In this document: piece by piece, positions 44,543-53,169 of the stretch
How the letters are laid out: the number at the start of each line of letters is the position of its first letter
How positions within the stretch are numbered: the first letter of the stretch is position 1
Source: Gemmatimonadota bacterium
GTDB taxonomy: Bacteria > Gemmatimonadota > Gemmatimonadetes > Longimicrobiales > Gaopeijiaceae
Direction: 5' to 3'
Assembly (NCBI GenBank): GCA_030827315.1
Contig: JAURER010000014.1
Span: forward strand, 1-64,000
DNA: 64,000 bases
The notes under the pieces: generated by a model
Told to the model about the DNA's origin: nothing
Databases searched by the model: none
Seen by the model: only the letters and a program-made list of their open reading frames with translations
Translations under genes and position numbers: made by a program

Positions 44543-45826
44543 ATGCTTCCCGACACCTCCCCCTCGCCGGAACGTGCCGACCTGCCGGTCGTCGTCGTGG
44601 GCGCCGGCGCCGCCGGCCTCCTCGCCGCCCTCACAGCGGCCCGCTCCGGCGCCGACGTCATACTCGTGGAGAGCACGAAGGACGGCGGCCGCAAGATCCT
44701 GATCAGTGGTGGTGGGCGCTGCAACATACTCCCCTCCATCATCGAGCCCGAACGGTACGTCACGGACTCCTCGCCCAACACGCTCCGCAACATCCTTCGG
44801 TCGTGGCCGCTGGCCGAACAGCGTGCGTTCTTCGAGCGGGAGCTGGAAATGCAGCTCGAGCTCGAGGAAGAGACGGGGAAGCTCTTTCCCTCCAGCCACC
44901 GAGCCCGGGACGTGCGCGATCGGCTCGTGCAGCGCGCGAAGGAGGCCGGCGCGCGCATCTGGTTCGAGGCCCGGGTCGTCGACCTTCGCCCGGAGCCGCC
45001 GGATCGCGGCTGGAGCGTCGAGTTCGAGGGTGCGCCGCCCGTGACCGCACGCGCGGTGGTGCTGGCAACCGGCGGCCTGTCCGTTCCGAAGACGGGGAGC
45101 GACGGGGCGGGACTCCGGATCGCAGAGCGCCTCGGGCTCCGTGTGAACCCGACCTACCCGGCCCTGACACCTCTGACCGCGACACCGAATCCGCACGCCG
45201 AGCTGGCGGGCGTCTCGCTGACGGTCACGATCACCGCGCCCGGCGCTCGACCGACGTTCGAAACGACCGGAGGCTTCCTCTTCACCCACGACGGCTGGAG
45301 CGGGCCCACGGTCCTCGACGCGTCGCACCTCGCCATCCGGGGCCGCCCGGACGGAACGCGGCAGGAGCTCCACGTGGCGTGGACCGACCGCGACGCGGCC
45401 TGGTGGGACGGTGCCCTGCGCACGGGCTCGGCCACCGTGCGCGGTGCGCTCGGCTCGGCGGTTCCCCGGCGTCTGGCCGACCTCCTGCTCCGCGAGGCCG
45501 GGGTGGACGCGTCGACCCCGCTCGCGCAGCTGCGCCGGGAGGCCCGCCGCGCGCTGGTGACCGCGCTCACCGCGTATCCGATCCCATGGACGGGCGACGC
45601 GGGGTACCGGAAGGCCGAGGTGACCGGGGGCGGCGTGGCACTCGACCAGGTCGACCCCCGCACCCTCGAGGCACGGTCCCGCCCGGGCCTCTACCTGTGC
45701 GGGGAGGTCCTCGACGCGTTCGGACCCATCGGCGGGCACAACTTCCTCTGGGCATGGGCGACCGGACGGGCCGCGGGACGGAGCGCAGGCGTTCCCGGCC
45801 CCGTCTCGGGGTGGGGCCCCTCGTGA
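44543..45826 (+). CDS. HI0933/YhiN-family FAD-dependent oxidoreductase
   Basis: A 427-residue flavoprotein. The dinucleotide-binding motif VVVVGAGAAGLLAALTAARS starts at about residue 15, followed by the family signature GGRKILISGGGRCNI. A middle domain holds ATGGLSVPKTGSDG, and the C-terminus has LCGEVLDAFGPIGGHNFLWA, another family hallmark. The HI0933 group binds FAD; its reaction is not firmly known. ATG 44543 is chosen; ATG 44507 would add 12 residues. It diverges from cutC with 63 bp between starts, and its stop overlaps the next start (GTGA). Confidence 0.95.
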   Translation: MLPDTSPSPERADLPVVVVGAGAAGLLAALTAARSGADVILVESTKDGGRKILISGGGRCNILPSIIEPERYVTDSSPNTLRNILRSWPLAEQRAFFERELEMQLELEEETGKLFPSSHRARDVRDRLVQRAKEAGARIWFEARVVDLRPEPPDRGWSVEFEGAPPVTARAVVLATGGLSVPKTGSDGAGLRIAERLGLRVNPTYPALTPLTATPNPHAELAGVSLTVTITAPGARPTFETTGGFLFTHDGWSGPTVLDASHLAIRGRPDGTRQELHVAWTDRDAAWWDGALRTGSATVRGALGSAVPRRLADLLLREAGVDASTPLAQLRREARRALVTALTAYPIPWTGDAGYRKAEVTGGGVALDQVDPRTLEARSRPGLYLCGEVLDAFGPIGGHNFLWAWATGRAAGRSAGVPGPVSGWGPS

Positions 45827-46569
45827 ACATTCCCTCCCGCCGCTCGTTCCTCACCGCCTGCGTGGCTGCGGTCGCCTCGCCCCTCGGCACCCTCGAGCGG
45901 GCGCCCCGCGCGCAGGACCCCCGCCTGACGGCTCGCCCGGGAACGCCCACGGTCACGCCCGAACGGGGCATGACCCGTTTCGGGCAGCTCGACCGCGGAG
46001 GCTTCCTCTACGTGCCCGCGTCGTACGACGCGGCTCGGCCCGCCCCGCTCGTCGTCGCGCTGCACGGAGGCAGCGGGGATGCGGGACGCTGGACGTCGCT
46101 CTTCGCGGCATGCGAGGAGCGCGGCCTCGTCCTCCTCGCTCCGGAATCGAGGGCGCGCACGTGGGACCGGGCGCTCGCGGACTTCGGCCCGGACGTCGCG
46201 TTCATCGACTCGGCCCTCCGACACACCTTCGCACGCTGCGCGGTCGACCCGGCGCACATCGCGCTCGCCGGGTTCTCGGATGGCGCATCGTACGCGCTCT
46301 CCCTGGGGCCGTCGAATGGCGACCTGTTCACGCACCTCATCGCCTGGTCGCCCGGGTTCTCGGACCCGGCCGATCCGATCGTCGGCGCTCCGAAAGTCTT
46401 TCTCTCGCACGGCAGCACGGATCGCGTCCTGCCCGTGGTCGGCAGCCGGCTCGCGCTCGTGCCGATGTTCGAGATGGACGGGTACGACATCGAGTACGTC
46501 GAGTTCGAGGGAGACCACGAAATGCCGCCCGCGATCGTGGAGCGCGCGCTGGACTGGTTCCTGGGCTGA
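45823..46569 (+). CDS. Tat-exported esterase (PHB-depolymerase-like alpha/beta-hydrolase)
   Basis: A 248-residue protein from GTG 45823, overlapping the previous stop. The leader IPSRRSFLTACVAAVASPLG is a Tat signal. The mature enzyme is a small alpha/beta-hydrolase: LVVALHGGSGDAGRW (oxyanion region), nucleophile elbow GFSDGA, acid in HGSTDRVL and catalytic His in EGDHEMPP. This fits the esterase/PHB depolymerase (LpqC-like) group, which cleaves esters outside the cell; the substrate is unknown. It lies just upstream of an amidohydrolase remnant on the same strand. Confidence 0.9.
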   Translation: MNIPSRRSFLTACVAAVASPLGTLERAPRAQDPRLTARPGTPTVTPERGMTRFGQLDRGGFLYVPASYDAARPAPLVVALHGGSGDAGRWTSLFAACEERGLVLLAPESRARTWDRALADFGPDVAFIDSALRHTFARCAVDPAHIALAGFSDGASYALSLGPSNGDLFTHLIAWSPGFSDPADPIVGAPKVFLSHGSTDRVLPVVGSRLALVPMFEMDGYDIEYVEFEGDHEMPPAIVERALDWFLG

Positions 46570-46604
46570 CGCCTCGACGGAGCATCCCCCGGTCTGCGTA
46601 ACGC

Positions 46605-46838
46605 CTCCCCGCGTATACGACCGGATGCGCCTACGCCGCCTTCGACAAGGCCTGGAAGGGCGCGCTCGAGCCCGGCACGCTGGCCTGCCCCGCAGTCATC
46701 GAACGGGAACTCTTCCAGATTCCCGCCCGGCGAAATCCGCGATGCGCACGTGCGCAGGATCGTCGTCGGTGGGCGCGTGGCCTACGAGCGTCCGGACTCA
46801 CCGGACGGTGCGGCGGGCCTGTCCGGAATCTGGGTGCC
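46605..46838 (+). pseudogene. Remnant of a YtcJ-like amidohydrolase (C-terminus, frameshifted)
   Basis: Frames in this stretch encode the C-terminal end of a YtcJ-type amidohydrolase. From 46614 one reads YTTGCAYAAFDKAWKGALEP then GTLA, VIERELFQIP. After a single extra C near 46729 the next frame continues GEIRDAHVRRIVVGGRVAYE. Removing one base joins the two pieces. The upstream part of the enzyme (about 500 residues, with the metal site) is absent. The rest of 46570-46862 holds nothing else I can support. Together with the esterase just upstream it suggests loss of a hydrolase gene. Confidence 0.65.
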
Positions 46839-46862
46839 AGCTTCGGACGCGAAGAGCGGCCC

Positions 46863-47129
46863 TCAGCCCACCGTGTAGACGTCCCCGCTCTCTGCGATCT
46901 TCTCGTCCTCGTAGGGTGCGACCACCCGTCGATAGAGCTCGAGCTTCGCGCATTCGAGGACACCGACCGCCTCGTTGAGGTGGGCGTACCGAACCCTTCC
47001 GGAGACCTCCGCGGCCCGTGCGAGGTAGGCGTCCACCAGCCGCGTCACGGCGTAGTTGAGCTCCCCGGCATTCGCCGGAGCCTCTCCCCCGTCGAGGCGG
47101 TGACGGGCATCCTGGTCGATGTAGGGCAT
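46863..47129 (-). CDS. Small conserved protein (DUF6899-like)
   Basis: An 88-residue soluble protein from ATG 47129 with GGAGCAGG upstream. Sequence [20 protein letters not shown], then helical [37 protein letters not shown] and [20 protein letters not shown]. The LNYxIT...Y...Y[23 protein letters not shown] pattern is strongly conserved in a family of unknown function found in many bacteria and phages. Its small size and lack of membrane segments fit a nucleic-acid- or protein-binding role. A longer in-frame start at 47222 would add 31 Arg/Pro-rich residues and is unlikely. Confidence 0.85.
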   Translation of the reverse strand: MPYIDQDARHRLDGGEAPANAGELNYAVTRLVDAYLARAAEVSGRVRYAHLNEAVGVLECAKLELYRRVVAPYEDEKIAESGDVYTVG

Positions 47130-47281
47130 GCACCTGCTCCGCGCTGGAGTTCTGGTCGATTTCGAATCTGCCCGGAGCGGCGGAGGCCGGCAACGAGGCG
47201 GCGACAGTGGCGAGCCACGCACTCGCGTGCCCCGTCATGATCCCGGTTGGGGCGGTGACTACGACCGGCAGCACCGCAAGG

Positions 47282-48523
47282 TCACCCGGCCAGTGCCTCG
47301 CGCAGCTCCCCCAGAACCTCCGGGTCCGACTCAACCGCCTGGCGCGCGGAGAGCGAAGCCCGCGCCTGCGCGGTCCCGATACGGCCGAGCGCCCAGGCGG
47401 CATGGGCCCGAACCACCGGCTCCGGATCGCTCAGGGCGGAGGCCAGGACCGGCACCGCTTCGGGCAGGCCGCTGTTGCCGAGCCCGACGCACACGTTGCG
47501 GGCGAACCCGACCCTCCCGGCGCGGCGCACCGGCGAACGCCGGGAAAAGACGTGCCAGCGCGACTCGTCCAGCGCCGTCTCGAGGAGCTCCACGAGACCC
47601 GGAGCATGCATCCCGGGGCGCGGACCCCACGCGGGTTCCGGCGACGGGCTCGCGAACCGCTGGTTCCACGGGCAGATCTCCTGGCAGATGTCGCAGCCGT
47701 ACACGCGGTTCCCGATCGCCGGCCGGAGCTCTCGCGGGATGGTGCCGCGAAGTTCGATGGTGAGATAGGAGATGCAACGCCGGGCGTCCATGATCGGCGC
47801 GCCGTTCGCGTCGCGGCCGAGGAGCGCTCCGGTCGGGCATGCCTCGAGGCACGCCGAGCACGAGCCACACCGGTCTTCCTCGAACGCATCGCTCGGCTCG
47901 AGGTCCAGATCGGTGAGCAGCAGCCCGAGGAAGAAGTACGATCCCCGTTTCGGGTCGATGAGCATCGTGTTCTTCCCGAACCACCCGAGCCCGGCACGGC
48001 GGGCGAGGTCCCGCTCGAGGATCGGGCCGGTGTCGACGTAGGGACGGCCGCGCACTCCCCCGGGGACCTGGGCATCGAGCCAGGCGAGGAGCTCCTCCAG
48101 CTTCTCCTTCACGACGTCGTGATAGTCGTCTCCGCGCGCATACCGGGCGACGATGCCCCGTCCGGGGTCGGCGGCGACAGCCGGATCGTCTTCGGCGTAA
48201 TACTCGTACCCGACCACGACCACCGAGCGTACCGAGTCCATGGTCCGCTGAAGATCCGCGCGACGGGCGATCGAGTCCTCGCGCCCGAGGTACGCCATCT
48301 GCCCGTGGAAGCCGTCCTCGAGCCAGCGCCGGTAGAGGGGCGTGTGGGTCGATGCGTGGGGCGCGGCCACACCGAAGAGGGAGAAGCCGAGCTCGCGGGC
48401 CCGAGCCTCGACACGAGGCGGCAGGTCTCCGTCGGTCCGCCGGACGCGAGCAGCGCCCTCGTCCCCGGACGTATCGGCCGGGCGCCCCTCACGCTTGCGG
48501 CGTTCCTCTCCCTGTCCGCTCAT
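47282..48523 (-). CDS. queG: Epoxyqueuosine reductase QueG
   Basis: A 413-residue enzyme that reduces epoxyqueuosine to queuosine in tRNA, the last step of Q synthesis. Two ferredoxin-type cluster motifs are intact (CGSCSACLEACPTGAL and CDICQEICPWN), along with the cobalamin-binding N-terminal domain (ELGFSLFGVAAP, PYVDTGPILERDLARRAGLG). The C-terminus (about 335-413) has HEAT-like repeats (AVPVLASALSDPEPVVRAHA), as in some longer QueGs. About 35 Arg-rich residues precede the domain, so the true start could be internal. ATG 48523 overlaps the glycosyltransferase stop by 4 bp (ATGA). QueE lies about 5 kb away in a separate operon. Confidence 0.95.
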   Translation of the reverse strand: MSGQGEERRKREGRPADTSGDEGAARVRRTDGDLPPRVEARARELGFSLFGVAAPHASTHTPLYRRWLEDGFHGQMAYLGREDSIARRADLQRTMDSVRSVVVVGYEYYAEDDPAVAADPGRGIVARYARGDDYHDVVKEKLEELLAWLDAQVPGGVRGRPYVDTGPILERDLARRAGLGWFGKNTMLIDPKRGSYFFLGLLLTDLDLEPSDAFEEDRCGSCSACLEACPTGALLGRDANGAPIMDARRCISYLTIELRGTIPRELRPAIGNRVYGCDICQEICPWNQRFASPSPEPAWGPRPGMHAPGLVELLETALDESRWHVFSRRSPVRRAGRVGFARNVCVGLGNSGLPEAVPVLASALSDPEPVVRAHAAWALGRIGTAQARASLSARQAVESDPEVLGELREALAG

Positions 48524-49695
48524 GCTCGCTCCGAGAGCGGCCGCAGCCGATAGGTACGGCCTTTCCACTCGACCGTGCGGCCGCGAATCCAGGCGCGCAG
48601 GAAGATGAACGACCCGATGGAGGCCCCGAGGGGATACAGGACGCCGTACCACGCCGGAGCGCCCATGCGCCGGGTGAACCAGGCCCAGAGCACGACGCTG
48701 ATCGCGTAGACCGTGGCGGCCCAGACCGGCAGGGCGGACGGGATCACGCCCGCTCCCGCAAGCCCGTCGACGACCGCGACGGCGAGCACGAGCGGGGCCG
48801 CGAGCCACAGCGTGACGCCACCCAGAAATGACGCCGGTGGGACCAGGGGACGCAGCAGCGGCGGAAAGCTCTGCAGCCCACCCATGACGATGTTCTTCGA
48901 CCATCCCTCCACCAGCTGCGGCAGCGACCGGTACATGCGCGTGGCCAGGTCGTTTTCCGCGCTTCGGATCCGCAGTCGCAGCCCGGCTCTCTTCACGTGC
49001 TGCGCCAGTGCCAGATCCTCCGCGACCTCGTCCTTCACCGCCTCGTGACCCCCGATCGTCTCGTACGCCTCCCGCCGGAAGAGAAGGAACTGGCCGTTGG
49101 CGATCGCATCGCGCCAGCGGTCGTTCCGGGCGATGCGTTCGAAATCGGGAAACCGGATGAGCATGAGGAGGAAGATCTGCGGCTGCACGAGGCGCTCCCA
49201 GAACGTCTCCATGAGCTGTCGGCCGGTCACGGTGAGCAGATCGGCTCCCTCCTCGTCCAGCCCGCCCGCCGCACGGGAGGTGAGCGCGGGTCCGTGCGTG
49301 GTGTCGGCGTCGGTGAACAGCAGCAGCTCTCCCGTCGCGAGCCGGGCGCCCTGGCTGCACGCCCACGGCTTGCCGAGCCACCCTTCGGGAAGCGGAGCGC
49401 CGTCGACCACCACGATGCGACGCGCGTTGCCCCGCGGCACGGATCGAGCGATCTCCGCGGTGCGGTCCGAGCTCCGGTCATCCACCACGATGATCTCGAA
49501 GTCGGGCCAGGCCGAGCGCGCCAGGGACCGCAGGCAGTTGGAGATGTTCATCGCCTCGTTTCGAGCGGGCACGATGACGCTGACGGACGGGACCGCCACT
49601 CCGGCCGCTGCGGGCAGCTCGCTCGGAATGCGCGCGACGAAGCGCACGAAGAGGAGCAGGGCGAGCCAGGGCAGGGCGAGAAGAAAGGGCGTCAC
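48520..49695 (-). CDS. Glycosyltransferase family 2, membrane-anchored
   Basis: About 391 residues from GTG 49695; an upstream in-frame ATG at 49764 would leave just 16 bp to the divergent gene. One N-terminal helix (about 3-20) is followed by a GT-A domain: SVIVPARNEAMNISNCLRSL, IIVVDDRSSDRT, the DXD motif LLFTDADTTH, and GQFLLFRREAYETIGGHEAV with EVAEDLALAQ (catalytic ED). Three C-terminal helices lie at about 285-360. Close kin act in carotenoid or hopanoid glycosylation (CrtQ/HpnB-like), but the acceptor is not determinable here. It is co-translated with queG, with no obvious functional link. Confidence 0.92.
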   Translation of the reverse strand: MTPFLLALPWLALLLFVRFVARIPSELPAAAGVAVPSVSVIVPARNEAMNISNCLRSLARSAWPDFEIIVVDDRSSDRTAEIARSVPRGNARRIVVVDGAPLPEGWLGKPWACSQGARLATGELLLFTDADTTHGPALTSRAAGGLDEEGADLLTVTGRQLMETFWERLVQPQIFLLMLIRFPDFERIARNDRWRDAIANGQFLLFRREAYETIGGHEAVKDEVAEDLALAQHVKRAGLRLRIRSAENDLATRMYRSLPQLVEGWSKNIVMGGLQSFPPLLRPLVPPASFLGGVTLWLAAPLVLAVAVVDGLAGAGVIPSALPVWAATVYAISVVLWAWFTRRMGAPAWYGVLYPLGASIGSFIFLRAWIRGRTVEWKGRTYRLRPLSERA

Positions 49696-49780
49696 GGTGC
49701 ATTGCGTGCGGATCGGTCCATGGACGGATCGGTACCCGCGCCCCACAATGCCGTGCCGACTCACCCACGCCTGACCGATC

Positions 49781-50908
49781 TTGATCGACGTCGACTCCGT
49801 CCGCTCCGAGTTCCCGATCCTGGAGCGGAAGACCTACATGAACTCCTGCTCGCTCGGTGCGCTCTCCCGACGCTCCGAGCGCTACCTGCACGACTTCACC
49901 GAGCGGTGGCACGAGATGGGCGCGTCGGCGTGGTACCGGCACTGGCTCGGTCGGATCGAGGAGCTGCGCGGCCGCGTGTCGGGCTTCCTGGGCACGACGT
50001 CGCGCGAGCTCGCCCTGCTCCCCTCCACCTCGACCGCCCTCGCCGCGGTCACGGAATCGGTGCGTCCCGGCGGCCGGACGCGCGTGGTTTGCACGGAGCT
50101 CGACTTCCCGACCCTCGCGTACCAGTGGGCGGTGAAGCCCGAGTTCGAGCTGGTGATCCTGAGGAGCCCGGACGGCATCCGCATCGACCCCGAACAGTTC
50201 GCCGAGGCGGTCGACGAGCGCACGCTCTTCCTCGCCACGAGTCACGTCTTCTTCACGACGGGCTACGAGCAGGACCTCTCGGCCCTGGCACAGATCGCCC
50301 GCAGCGCCGGTGCCTACTCGCTCATCGACGGCTACCAGGGCGCCGGCCAGGTAGATCTCTCGCTCCCCGGCACCGGGGTCGACTTCTACACGACCGGTCC
50401 CCTCAAGTGGCTGTGCGGAGGTCCAGGGCTCGCCTACCTGTATGTCCGCGACGAGCTCGTCGAACGACTCGAGCCTCGGCTCACGTCATGGTTCGCGACG
50501 GATCGGCAGTTCGACTTCGACCTGGAGGGTTTCGCGTACCGCCGAGACGCGCGCCGCTTCGAGCTCGGCACCCCCGCGCTCCCGACGGTGCATACGGCGC
50601 TCGGCGGCCAGGAGATTATCGACGAGATCGGCCTGCCCGCGATCCTGGGGCGCAACCGCACGCTCACCGACCGACTGGTCGACGGCATGCGGGACGCGGG
50701 TTTCGAGCTGCGCCTGGCGGAACAGGACCGCCGGACTTCGATCGTGATGGTGCGGCACGACGACCCGGCGGGCGCGGTGAAGCACCTGGCAGCCAACGGC
50801 GTGATCGTCGACTACCGTCCGGGCTACGTGCGCTTCAGCCCGCACTTCTACAACACAGACGCCGAGATCGACCACAGCATCGAGGTCCTGGCAGGCTTCG
50901 GCGGCTGA
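49781..50908 (+). CDS. Class-V aminotransferase-fold PLP enzyme
   Basis: A 375-residue protein starting at TTG 49781 (no clear Shine-Dalgarno). It has the cysteine desulfurase / isopenicillin-epimerase fold: YMNSCSLGALSRRSERYL at the N-terminus, STSTALAAV, TSHVFFTTGYEQDLSAL, the PLP-Asp region SLIDGYQGAGQ and the Schiff-base lysine in GPLKWLCGGPG. The C-terminal domain is complete (FSPHFYNTDAEIDHSIEVL). Kynureninase-like or selenocysteine-lyase-like activity is possible; no active-site Cys loop typical of a desulfurase is visible, so desulfurase activity is less likely. It diverges from the GT2-queG operon with 85 bp between. Confidence 0.9.
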   Translation: MIDVDSVRSEFPILERKTYMNSCSLGALSRRSERYLHDFTERWHEMGASAWYRHWLGRIEELRGRVSGFLGTTSRELALLPSTSTALAAVTESVRPGGRTRVVCTELDFPTLAYQWAVKPEFELVILRSPDGIRIDPEQFAEAVDERTLFLATSHVFFTTGYEQDLSALAQIARSAGAYSLIDGYQGAGQVDLSLPGTGVDFYTTGPLKWLCGGPGLAYLYVRDELVERLEPRLTSWFATDRQFDFDLEGFAYRRDARRFELGTPALPTVHTALGGQEIIDEIGLPAILGRNRTLTDRLVDGMRDAGFELRLAEQDRRTSIVMVRHDDPAGAVKHLAANGVIVDYRPGYVRFSPHFYNTDAEIDHSIEVLAGFGG

Positions 50909-50916
50909 GCACCGGC

Positions 50917-50933
50917 CGCCCGTCGACCGGGCG
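50917..50933. terminator. Weak terminator hairpin between converging genes
   Basis: CGCCCG and CGGGCG form a 6-bp stem with a 5-base loop just after the aminotransferase stop. No T-tract follows. Confidence 0.35.
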
Positions 50934-50941
50934 AGTGCCGC

Positions 50942-51261
50942 TCAACGCCCTCCGCGCCGAAGGACCCTGCCCGCGTTCACGTCGAGGAGCGCTCCGTCGT
51001 CGATGACGAGCGTGCCATTCACGAGCAGGTAGTCCACTCCCTCGGCGTACCTCATCGCGTCGGACCCGAAGTCCGCGGCGTCGCGGATCACGTCCGGATC
51101 GAAGACGATCAGGTCGGCCGCCATGCCCGGGGCCACGAAGCCGCGGTCGTGAAGACCGAGCCGTTGCGCGGCCATCGACGACATGCGCCGCGCGGGGGGG
51201 CGTCCGGGACGCACCCCCGGAGCCCGGCGAGAACGAGTGCGATCCCGAGCATCTGCTTCAT
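50942..51261 (-). pseudogene. D-aminoacylase/amidohydrolase with large internal deletion
   Basis: ATG 51261 overlaps the stop of the MazG-like gene (ATGA) and opens a lipoprotein leader, MKQMLGIALVLAGLRGC. About 25 residues later the sequence shifts frame in a run of seven C residues (near 51195) and continues ARRMSSMAAQRLGLHDRG, APGMAADLIVFDP, YAEGVDYLLVNGTLVIDDG, the conserved C-terminus of D-aminoacylase-type amidohydrolases. The roughly 400 residues of the catalytic barrel in between, with the metal site, are gone. Both ends of the parent gene therefore survive around one deletion. No active enzyme can be made. Confidence 0.75.
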
Positions 51262-51656
51262 GCGTTGTCTTCCCGCCTTCCTGCCACCGGTGTCCACCGG
51301 TCGGAGTCCCTCACACGGTACTTTTCGAGCACCCGCTCCAGCGCGTCGTCCATCTCGATGCCCTGTTCGTTCGCGATGACCAGGAGCACGAAAAGGATGT
51401 CCGCCAGCTCGATGGCCAGATCCTGCTCCGGCTCGTCGGCCTTCTTCGGCTTGTGTCCGAACCTGTGGTTCATCTCGCGGGCCAGCTCGCCCACCTCCTC
51501 GATGAGCCTCGCCAGGTTGGTCAGCGGTGGCCAGTAGCCTTCTTCGAACTGCGAGATCCAGGCGTGGACGCGCTCCTGCGCGTCGCGCAGCGACAGGGTT
51601 GGGGCGTCTCCCGTCGCGTCGGCCCCCGCGCGCACCTCCCGCCTCCCGTCGCTCAC
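51258..51656 (-). CDS. MazG-like nucleotide pyrophosphohydrolase
   Basis: A 132-residue protein from GTG 51656, overlapping the upstream stop (GTGA). Helix motifs RLIEEVGELAREMNHRFG and QDLAIELADILFVLLVIANE give the E-E-x2-E plus E-x2-D metal-binding set of the all-alpha NTP-PPase (MazG) superfamily. Such enzymes hydrolyse NTPs or dNTPs to NMP and pyrophosphate, clearing modified nucleotides or ppGpp-linked pools. A single MazG domain of about 100 residues follows a 22-residue N-terminal extension. It is followed by the aminoacylase remnant and preceded by a dehydrogenase in one operon. Confidence 0.92.
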   Translation of the reverse strand: MSDGRREVRAGADATGDAPTLSLRDAQERVHAWISQFEEGYWPPLTNLARLIEEVGELAREMNHRFGHKPKKADEPEQDLAIELADILFVLLVIANEQGIEMDDALERVLEKYRVRDSDRWTPVAGRREDNA

Positions 51657-52690
51657 GGCACCAGCACCAGCTTTCCGAAGATTTTTCCGCGCTCCAGGAT
51701 CTCGTGCGCACGACGGGCCTCGGCGAGCGGCAGCACCTCCTGAATGACCGGATCGAAGACCCCTTCGAAGACGAGCCGCATGACTTCACGGAACTCGGCC
51801 GGTGTTCCCATCGTGCTGCCCATGATCTGGAGCTGCTTCCAGAACACGAGCCGCAGTTCGGTGACGCCCCGGGAACCGGTCGTCGCGCCCGAGGTCACCA
51901 GGCGGCCTCCGATCGTGAGCGCCCTCAGGCAGGCGGGCCAGACCTGCTCGCCGACCGTGTCGAACACGACGTGCACGCCCTGTTTGCGCGTGTCGCGCCA
52001 GACCTCGCGCGAGAAGTCGACCTCATGACGGTCGTACACGAAATCGGCCCCGAGCGCCCGGGTGCGGGTGACGTTCTCGACGCCGCCGGTGACGGCGTAG
52101 ACCTTCGCGCCGGCCCGCCGCGCGATCTGGACCGCCGCCGTGCCCACCCCGCCGGACGCTCCCGTGATCAGGACCCGCTCGCCCGGCTTCAACCGCGCGC
52201 GGGTCACCAGAGCGCGCCACGCGGTCACGAAGACCAGCCCGGCCGCAGCCGCCTCCGTGGCGGGGAAGTCGCCCGGGATCTCCAGAAGGTTCTCGGCAGG
52301 CACCACGCAGTACTCGGCGAAGCCGCCCTGCGTGTGCTCGCCGACGATCTGGAAGGGAAGCTCCTCGAACGACTCCCCCCGGTCGTGACCGAAATACCAG
52401 TCGTAGCGGATGGAAGGGTCGACCACGACGCGAGCCCCGATGGGCACGTCCTCGGCACCCGGACCCGCCGCATCGATCACGCCGGCCACGTCCGACCCCC
52501 CGATGTGGGGCATCGGGGTCTCGATGGGAAGTCCCCGACGCACCCAGAGGTCGAGATGGTTCATGGCCGCGGCCTCGACCTTGAGCCGCACCTCACCGGG
52601 GCCGGGCTCCGGAATCGGAACCTTCTTCACCTCGACGACTTCCGGACCACCGAAGTCCTCGAACACGGCGGCACGCATCATCCTGGGCAT
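51653..52690 (-). CDS. Zinc-binding-family alcohol dehydrogenase / quinone oxidoreductase
   Basis: A 345-residue MDR-family protein from ATG 52690 (GAGG upstream); ATG 52681 is an alternative. N-terminal GroES-like domain with GPGEVRLKVEAAAMNHLDLW and GGSDVAGVIDAAGPG, then the cofactor domain with VLITGASGGVGTAAVQIARR. The zinc-binding Cys/His set of true alcohol dehydrogenases is only partly kept, so an NADPH-dependent quinone or enone reductase is more likely. It is the first gene of the operon with the MazG-like gene. About 164 bp separate it from the divergent queE operon. Confidence 0.93.
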   Translation of the reverse strand: MPRMMRAAVFEDFGGPEVVEVKKVPIPEPGPGEVRLKVEAAAMNHLDLWVRRGLPIETPMPHIGGSDVAGVIDAAGPGAEDVPIGARVVVDPSIRYDWYFGHDRGESFEELPFQIVGEHTQGGFAEYCVVPAENLLEIPGDFPATEAAAAGLVFVTAWRALVTRARLKPGERVLITGASGGVGTAAVQIARRAGAKVYAVTGGVENVTRTRALGADFVYDRHEVDFSREVWRDTRKQGVHVVFDTVGEQVWPACLRALTIGGRLVTSGATTGSRGVTELRLVFWKQLQIMGSTMGTPAEFREVMRLVFEGVFDPVIQEVLPLAEARRAHEILERGKIFGKLVLVP

Positions 52691-52854
52691 TCACGACCTC
52701 GAGATCGCTGTCCGAGCGGCGTGATAGTGTACAGGATCCACGATCGCCGGACCAATCCGTCGCCACCCGCGCCGGCGGAAGAGCATCCCCGGGGCACGCG
52801 CGCGACGGGGCGTGCGTGGAAGGGCGGTCGCGGTTGTTCTAGCTTCCTGCGGCC

Positions 52855-53169
52855 ATGAACGACGACACGACGCTCGGCGGATACATCCGCGTGCACGACC
52901 GTCCCCCCGCCTACGAAGGATCGGACGGCCACCCCTACACGGTCTCCCTGGAAACGGAGAAGACCGCGAACCTCCGTGCGCCCTGGGCCGGATTCCTGGT
53001 CTTTCCCCGCTGGGCCCAGACCGGCGTGGGCATCGTCGGACACGTCGAGACGGCAGATCTGGTCGAGGCGCGGACGATTGAGGAGGCCAGAGACGGGCTG
53101 GCCGCGCTGACCCTGCACGAGGTCCACGCACTGCTCGAGGAAGCCATCGCCCGGAGTCGGGATGACTGA
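52855..53169 (+). CDS. Hypothetical protein upstream of queE
   Basis: A 104-residue protein, MNDDTTLGGYIRVHDRPPAY..., acidic, with no signal peptide, membrane helix or known motif. The core YTVSLETEKTANLRAPWAGF and FPRWAQTGVGIVGHVETADL predicts a small beta-rich fold, and the C-terminal half is helical (ALTLHEVHALLEEAIARSRD). Its end overlaps the queE start by 8 bp, so translation is coupled. It may serve 7-deazaguanine synthesis or simply share the promoter. No family recognised. Confidence 0.8.
   Translation: MNDDTTLGGYIRVHDRPPAYEGSDGHPYTVSLETEKTANLRAPWAGFLVFPRWAQTGVGIVGHVETADLVEARTIEEARDGLAALTLHEVHALLEEAIARSRDD

Noticed and set aside
47130-47281. Possible extra coding sequence upstream of the small DUF6899-like gene.
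   Set aside because: The extended frame is low-complexity and the ATG at 47129 has its own ribosome binding site and a conserved first residue.
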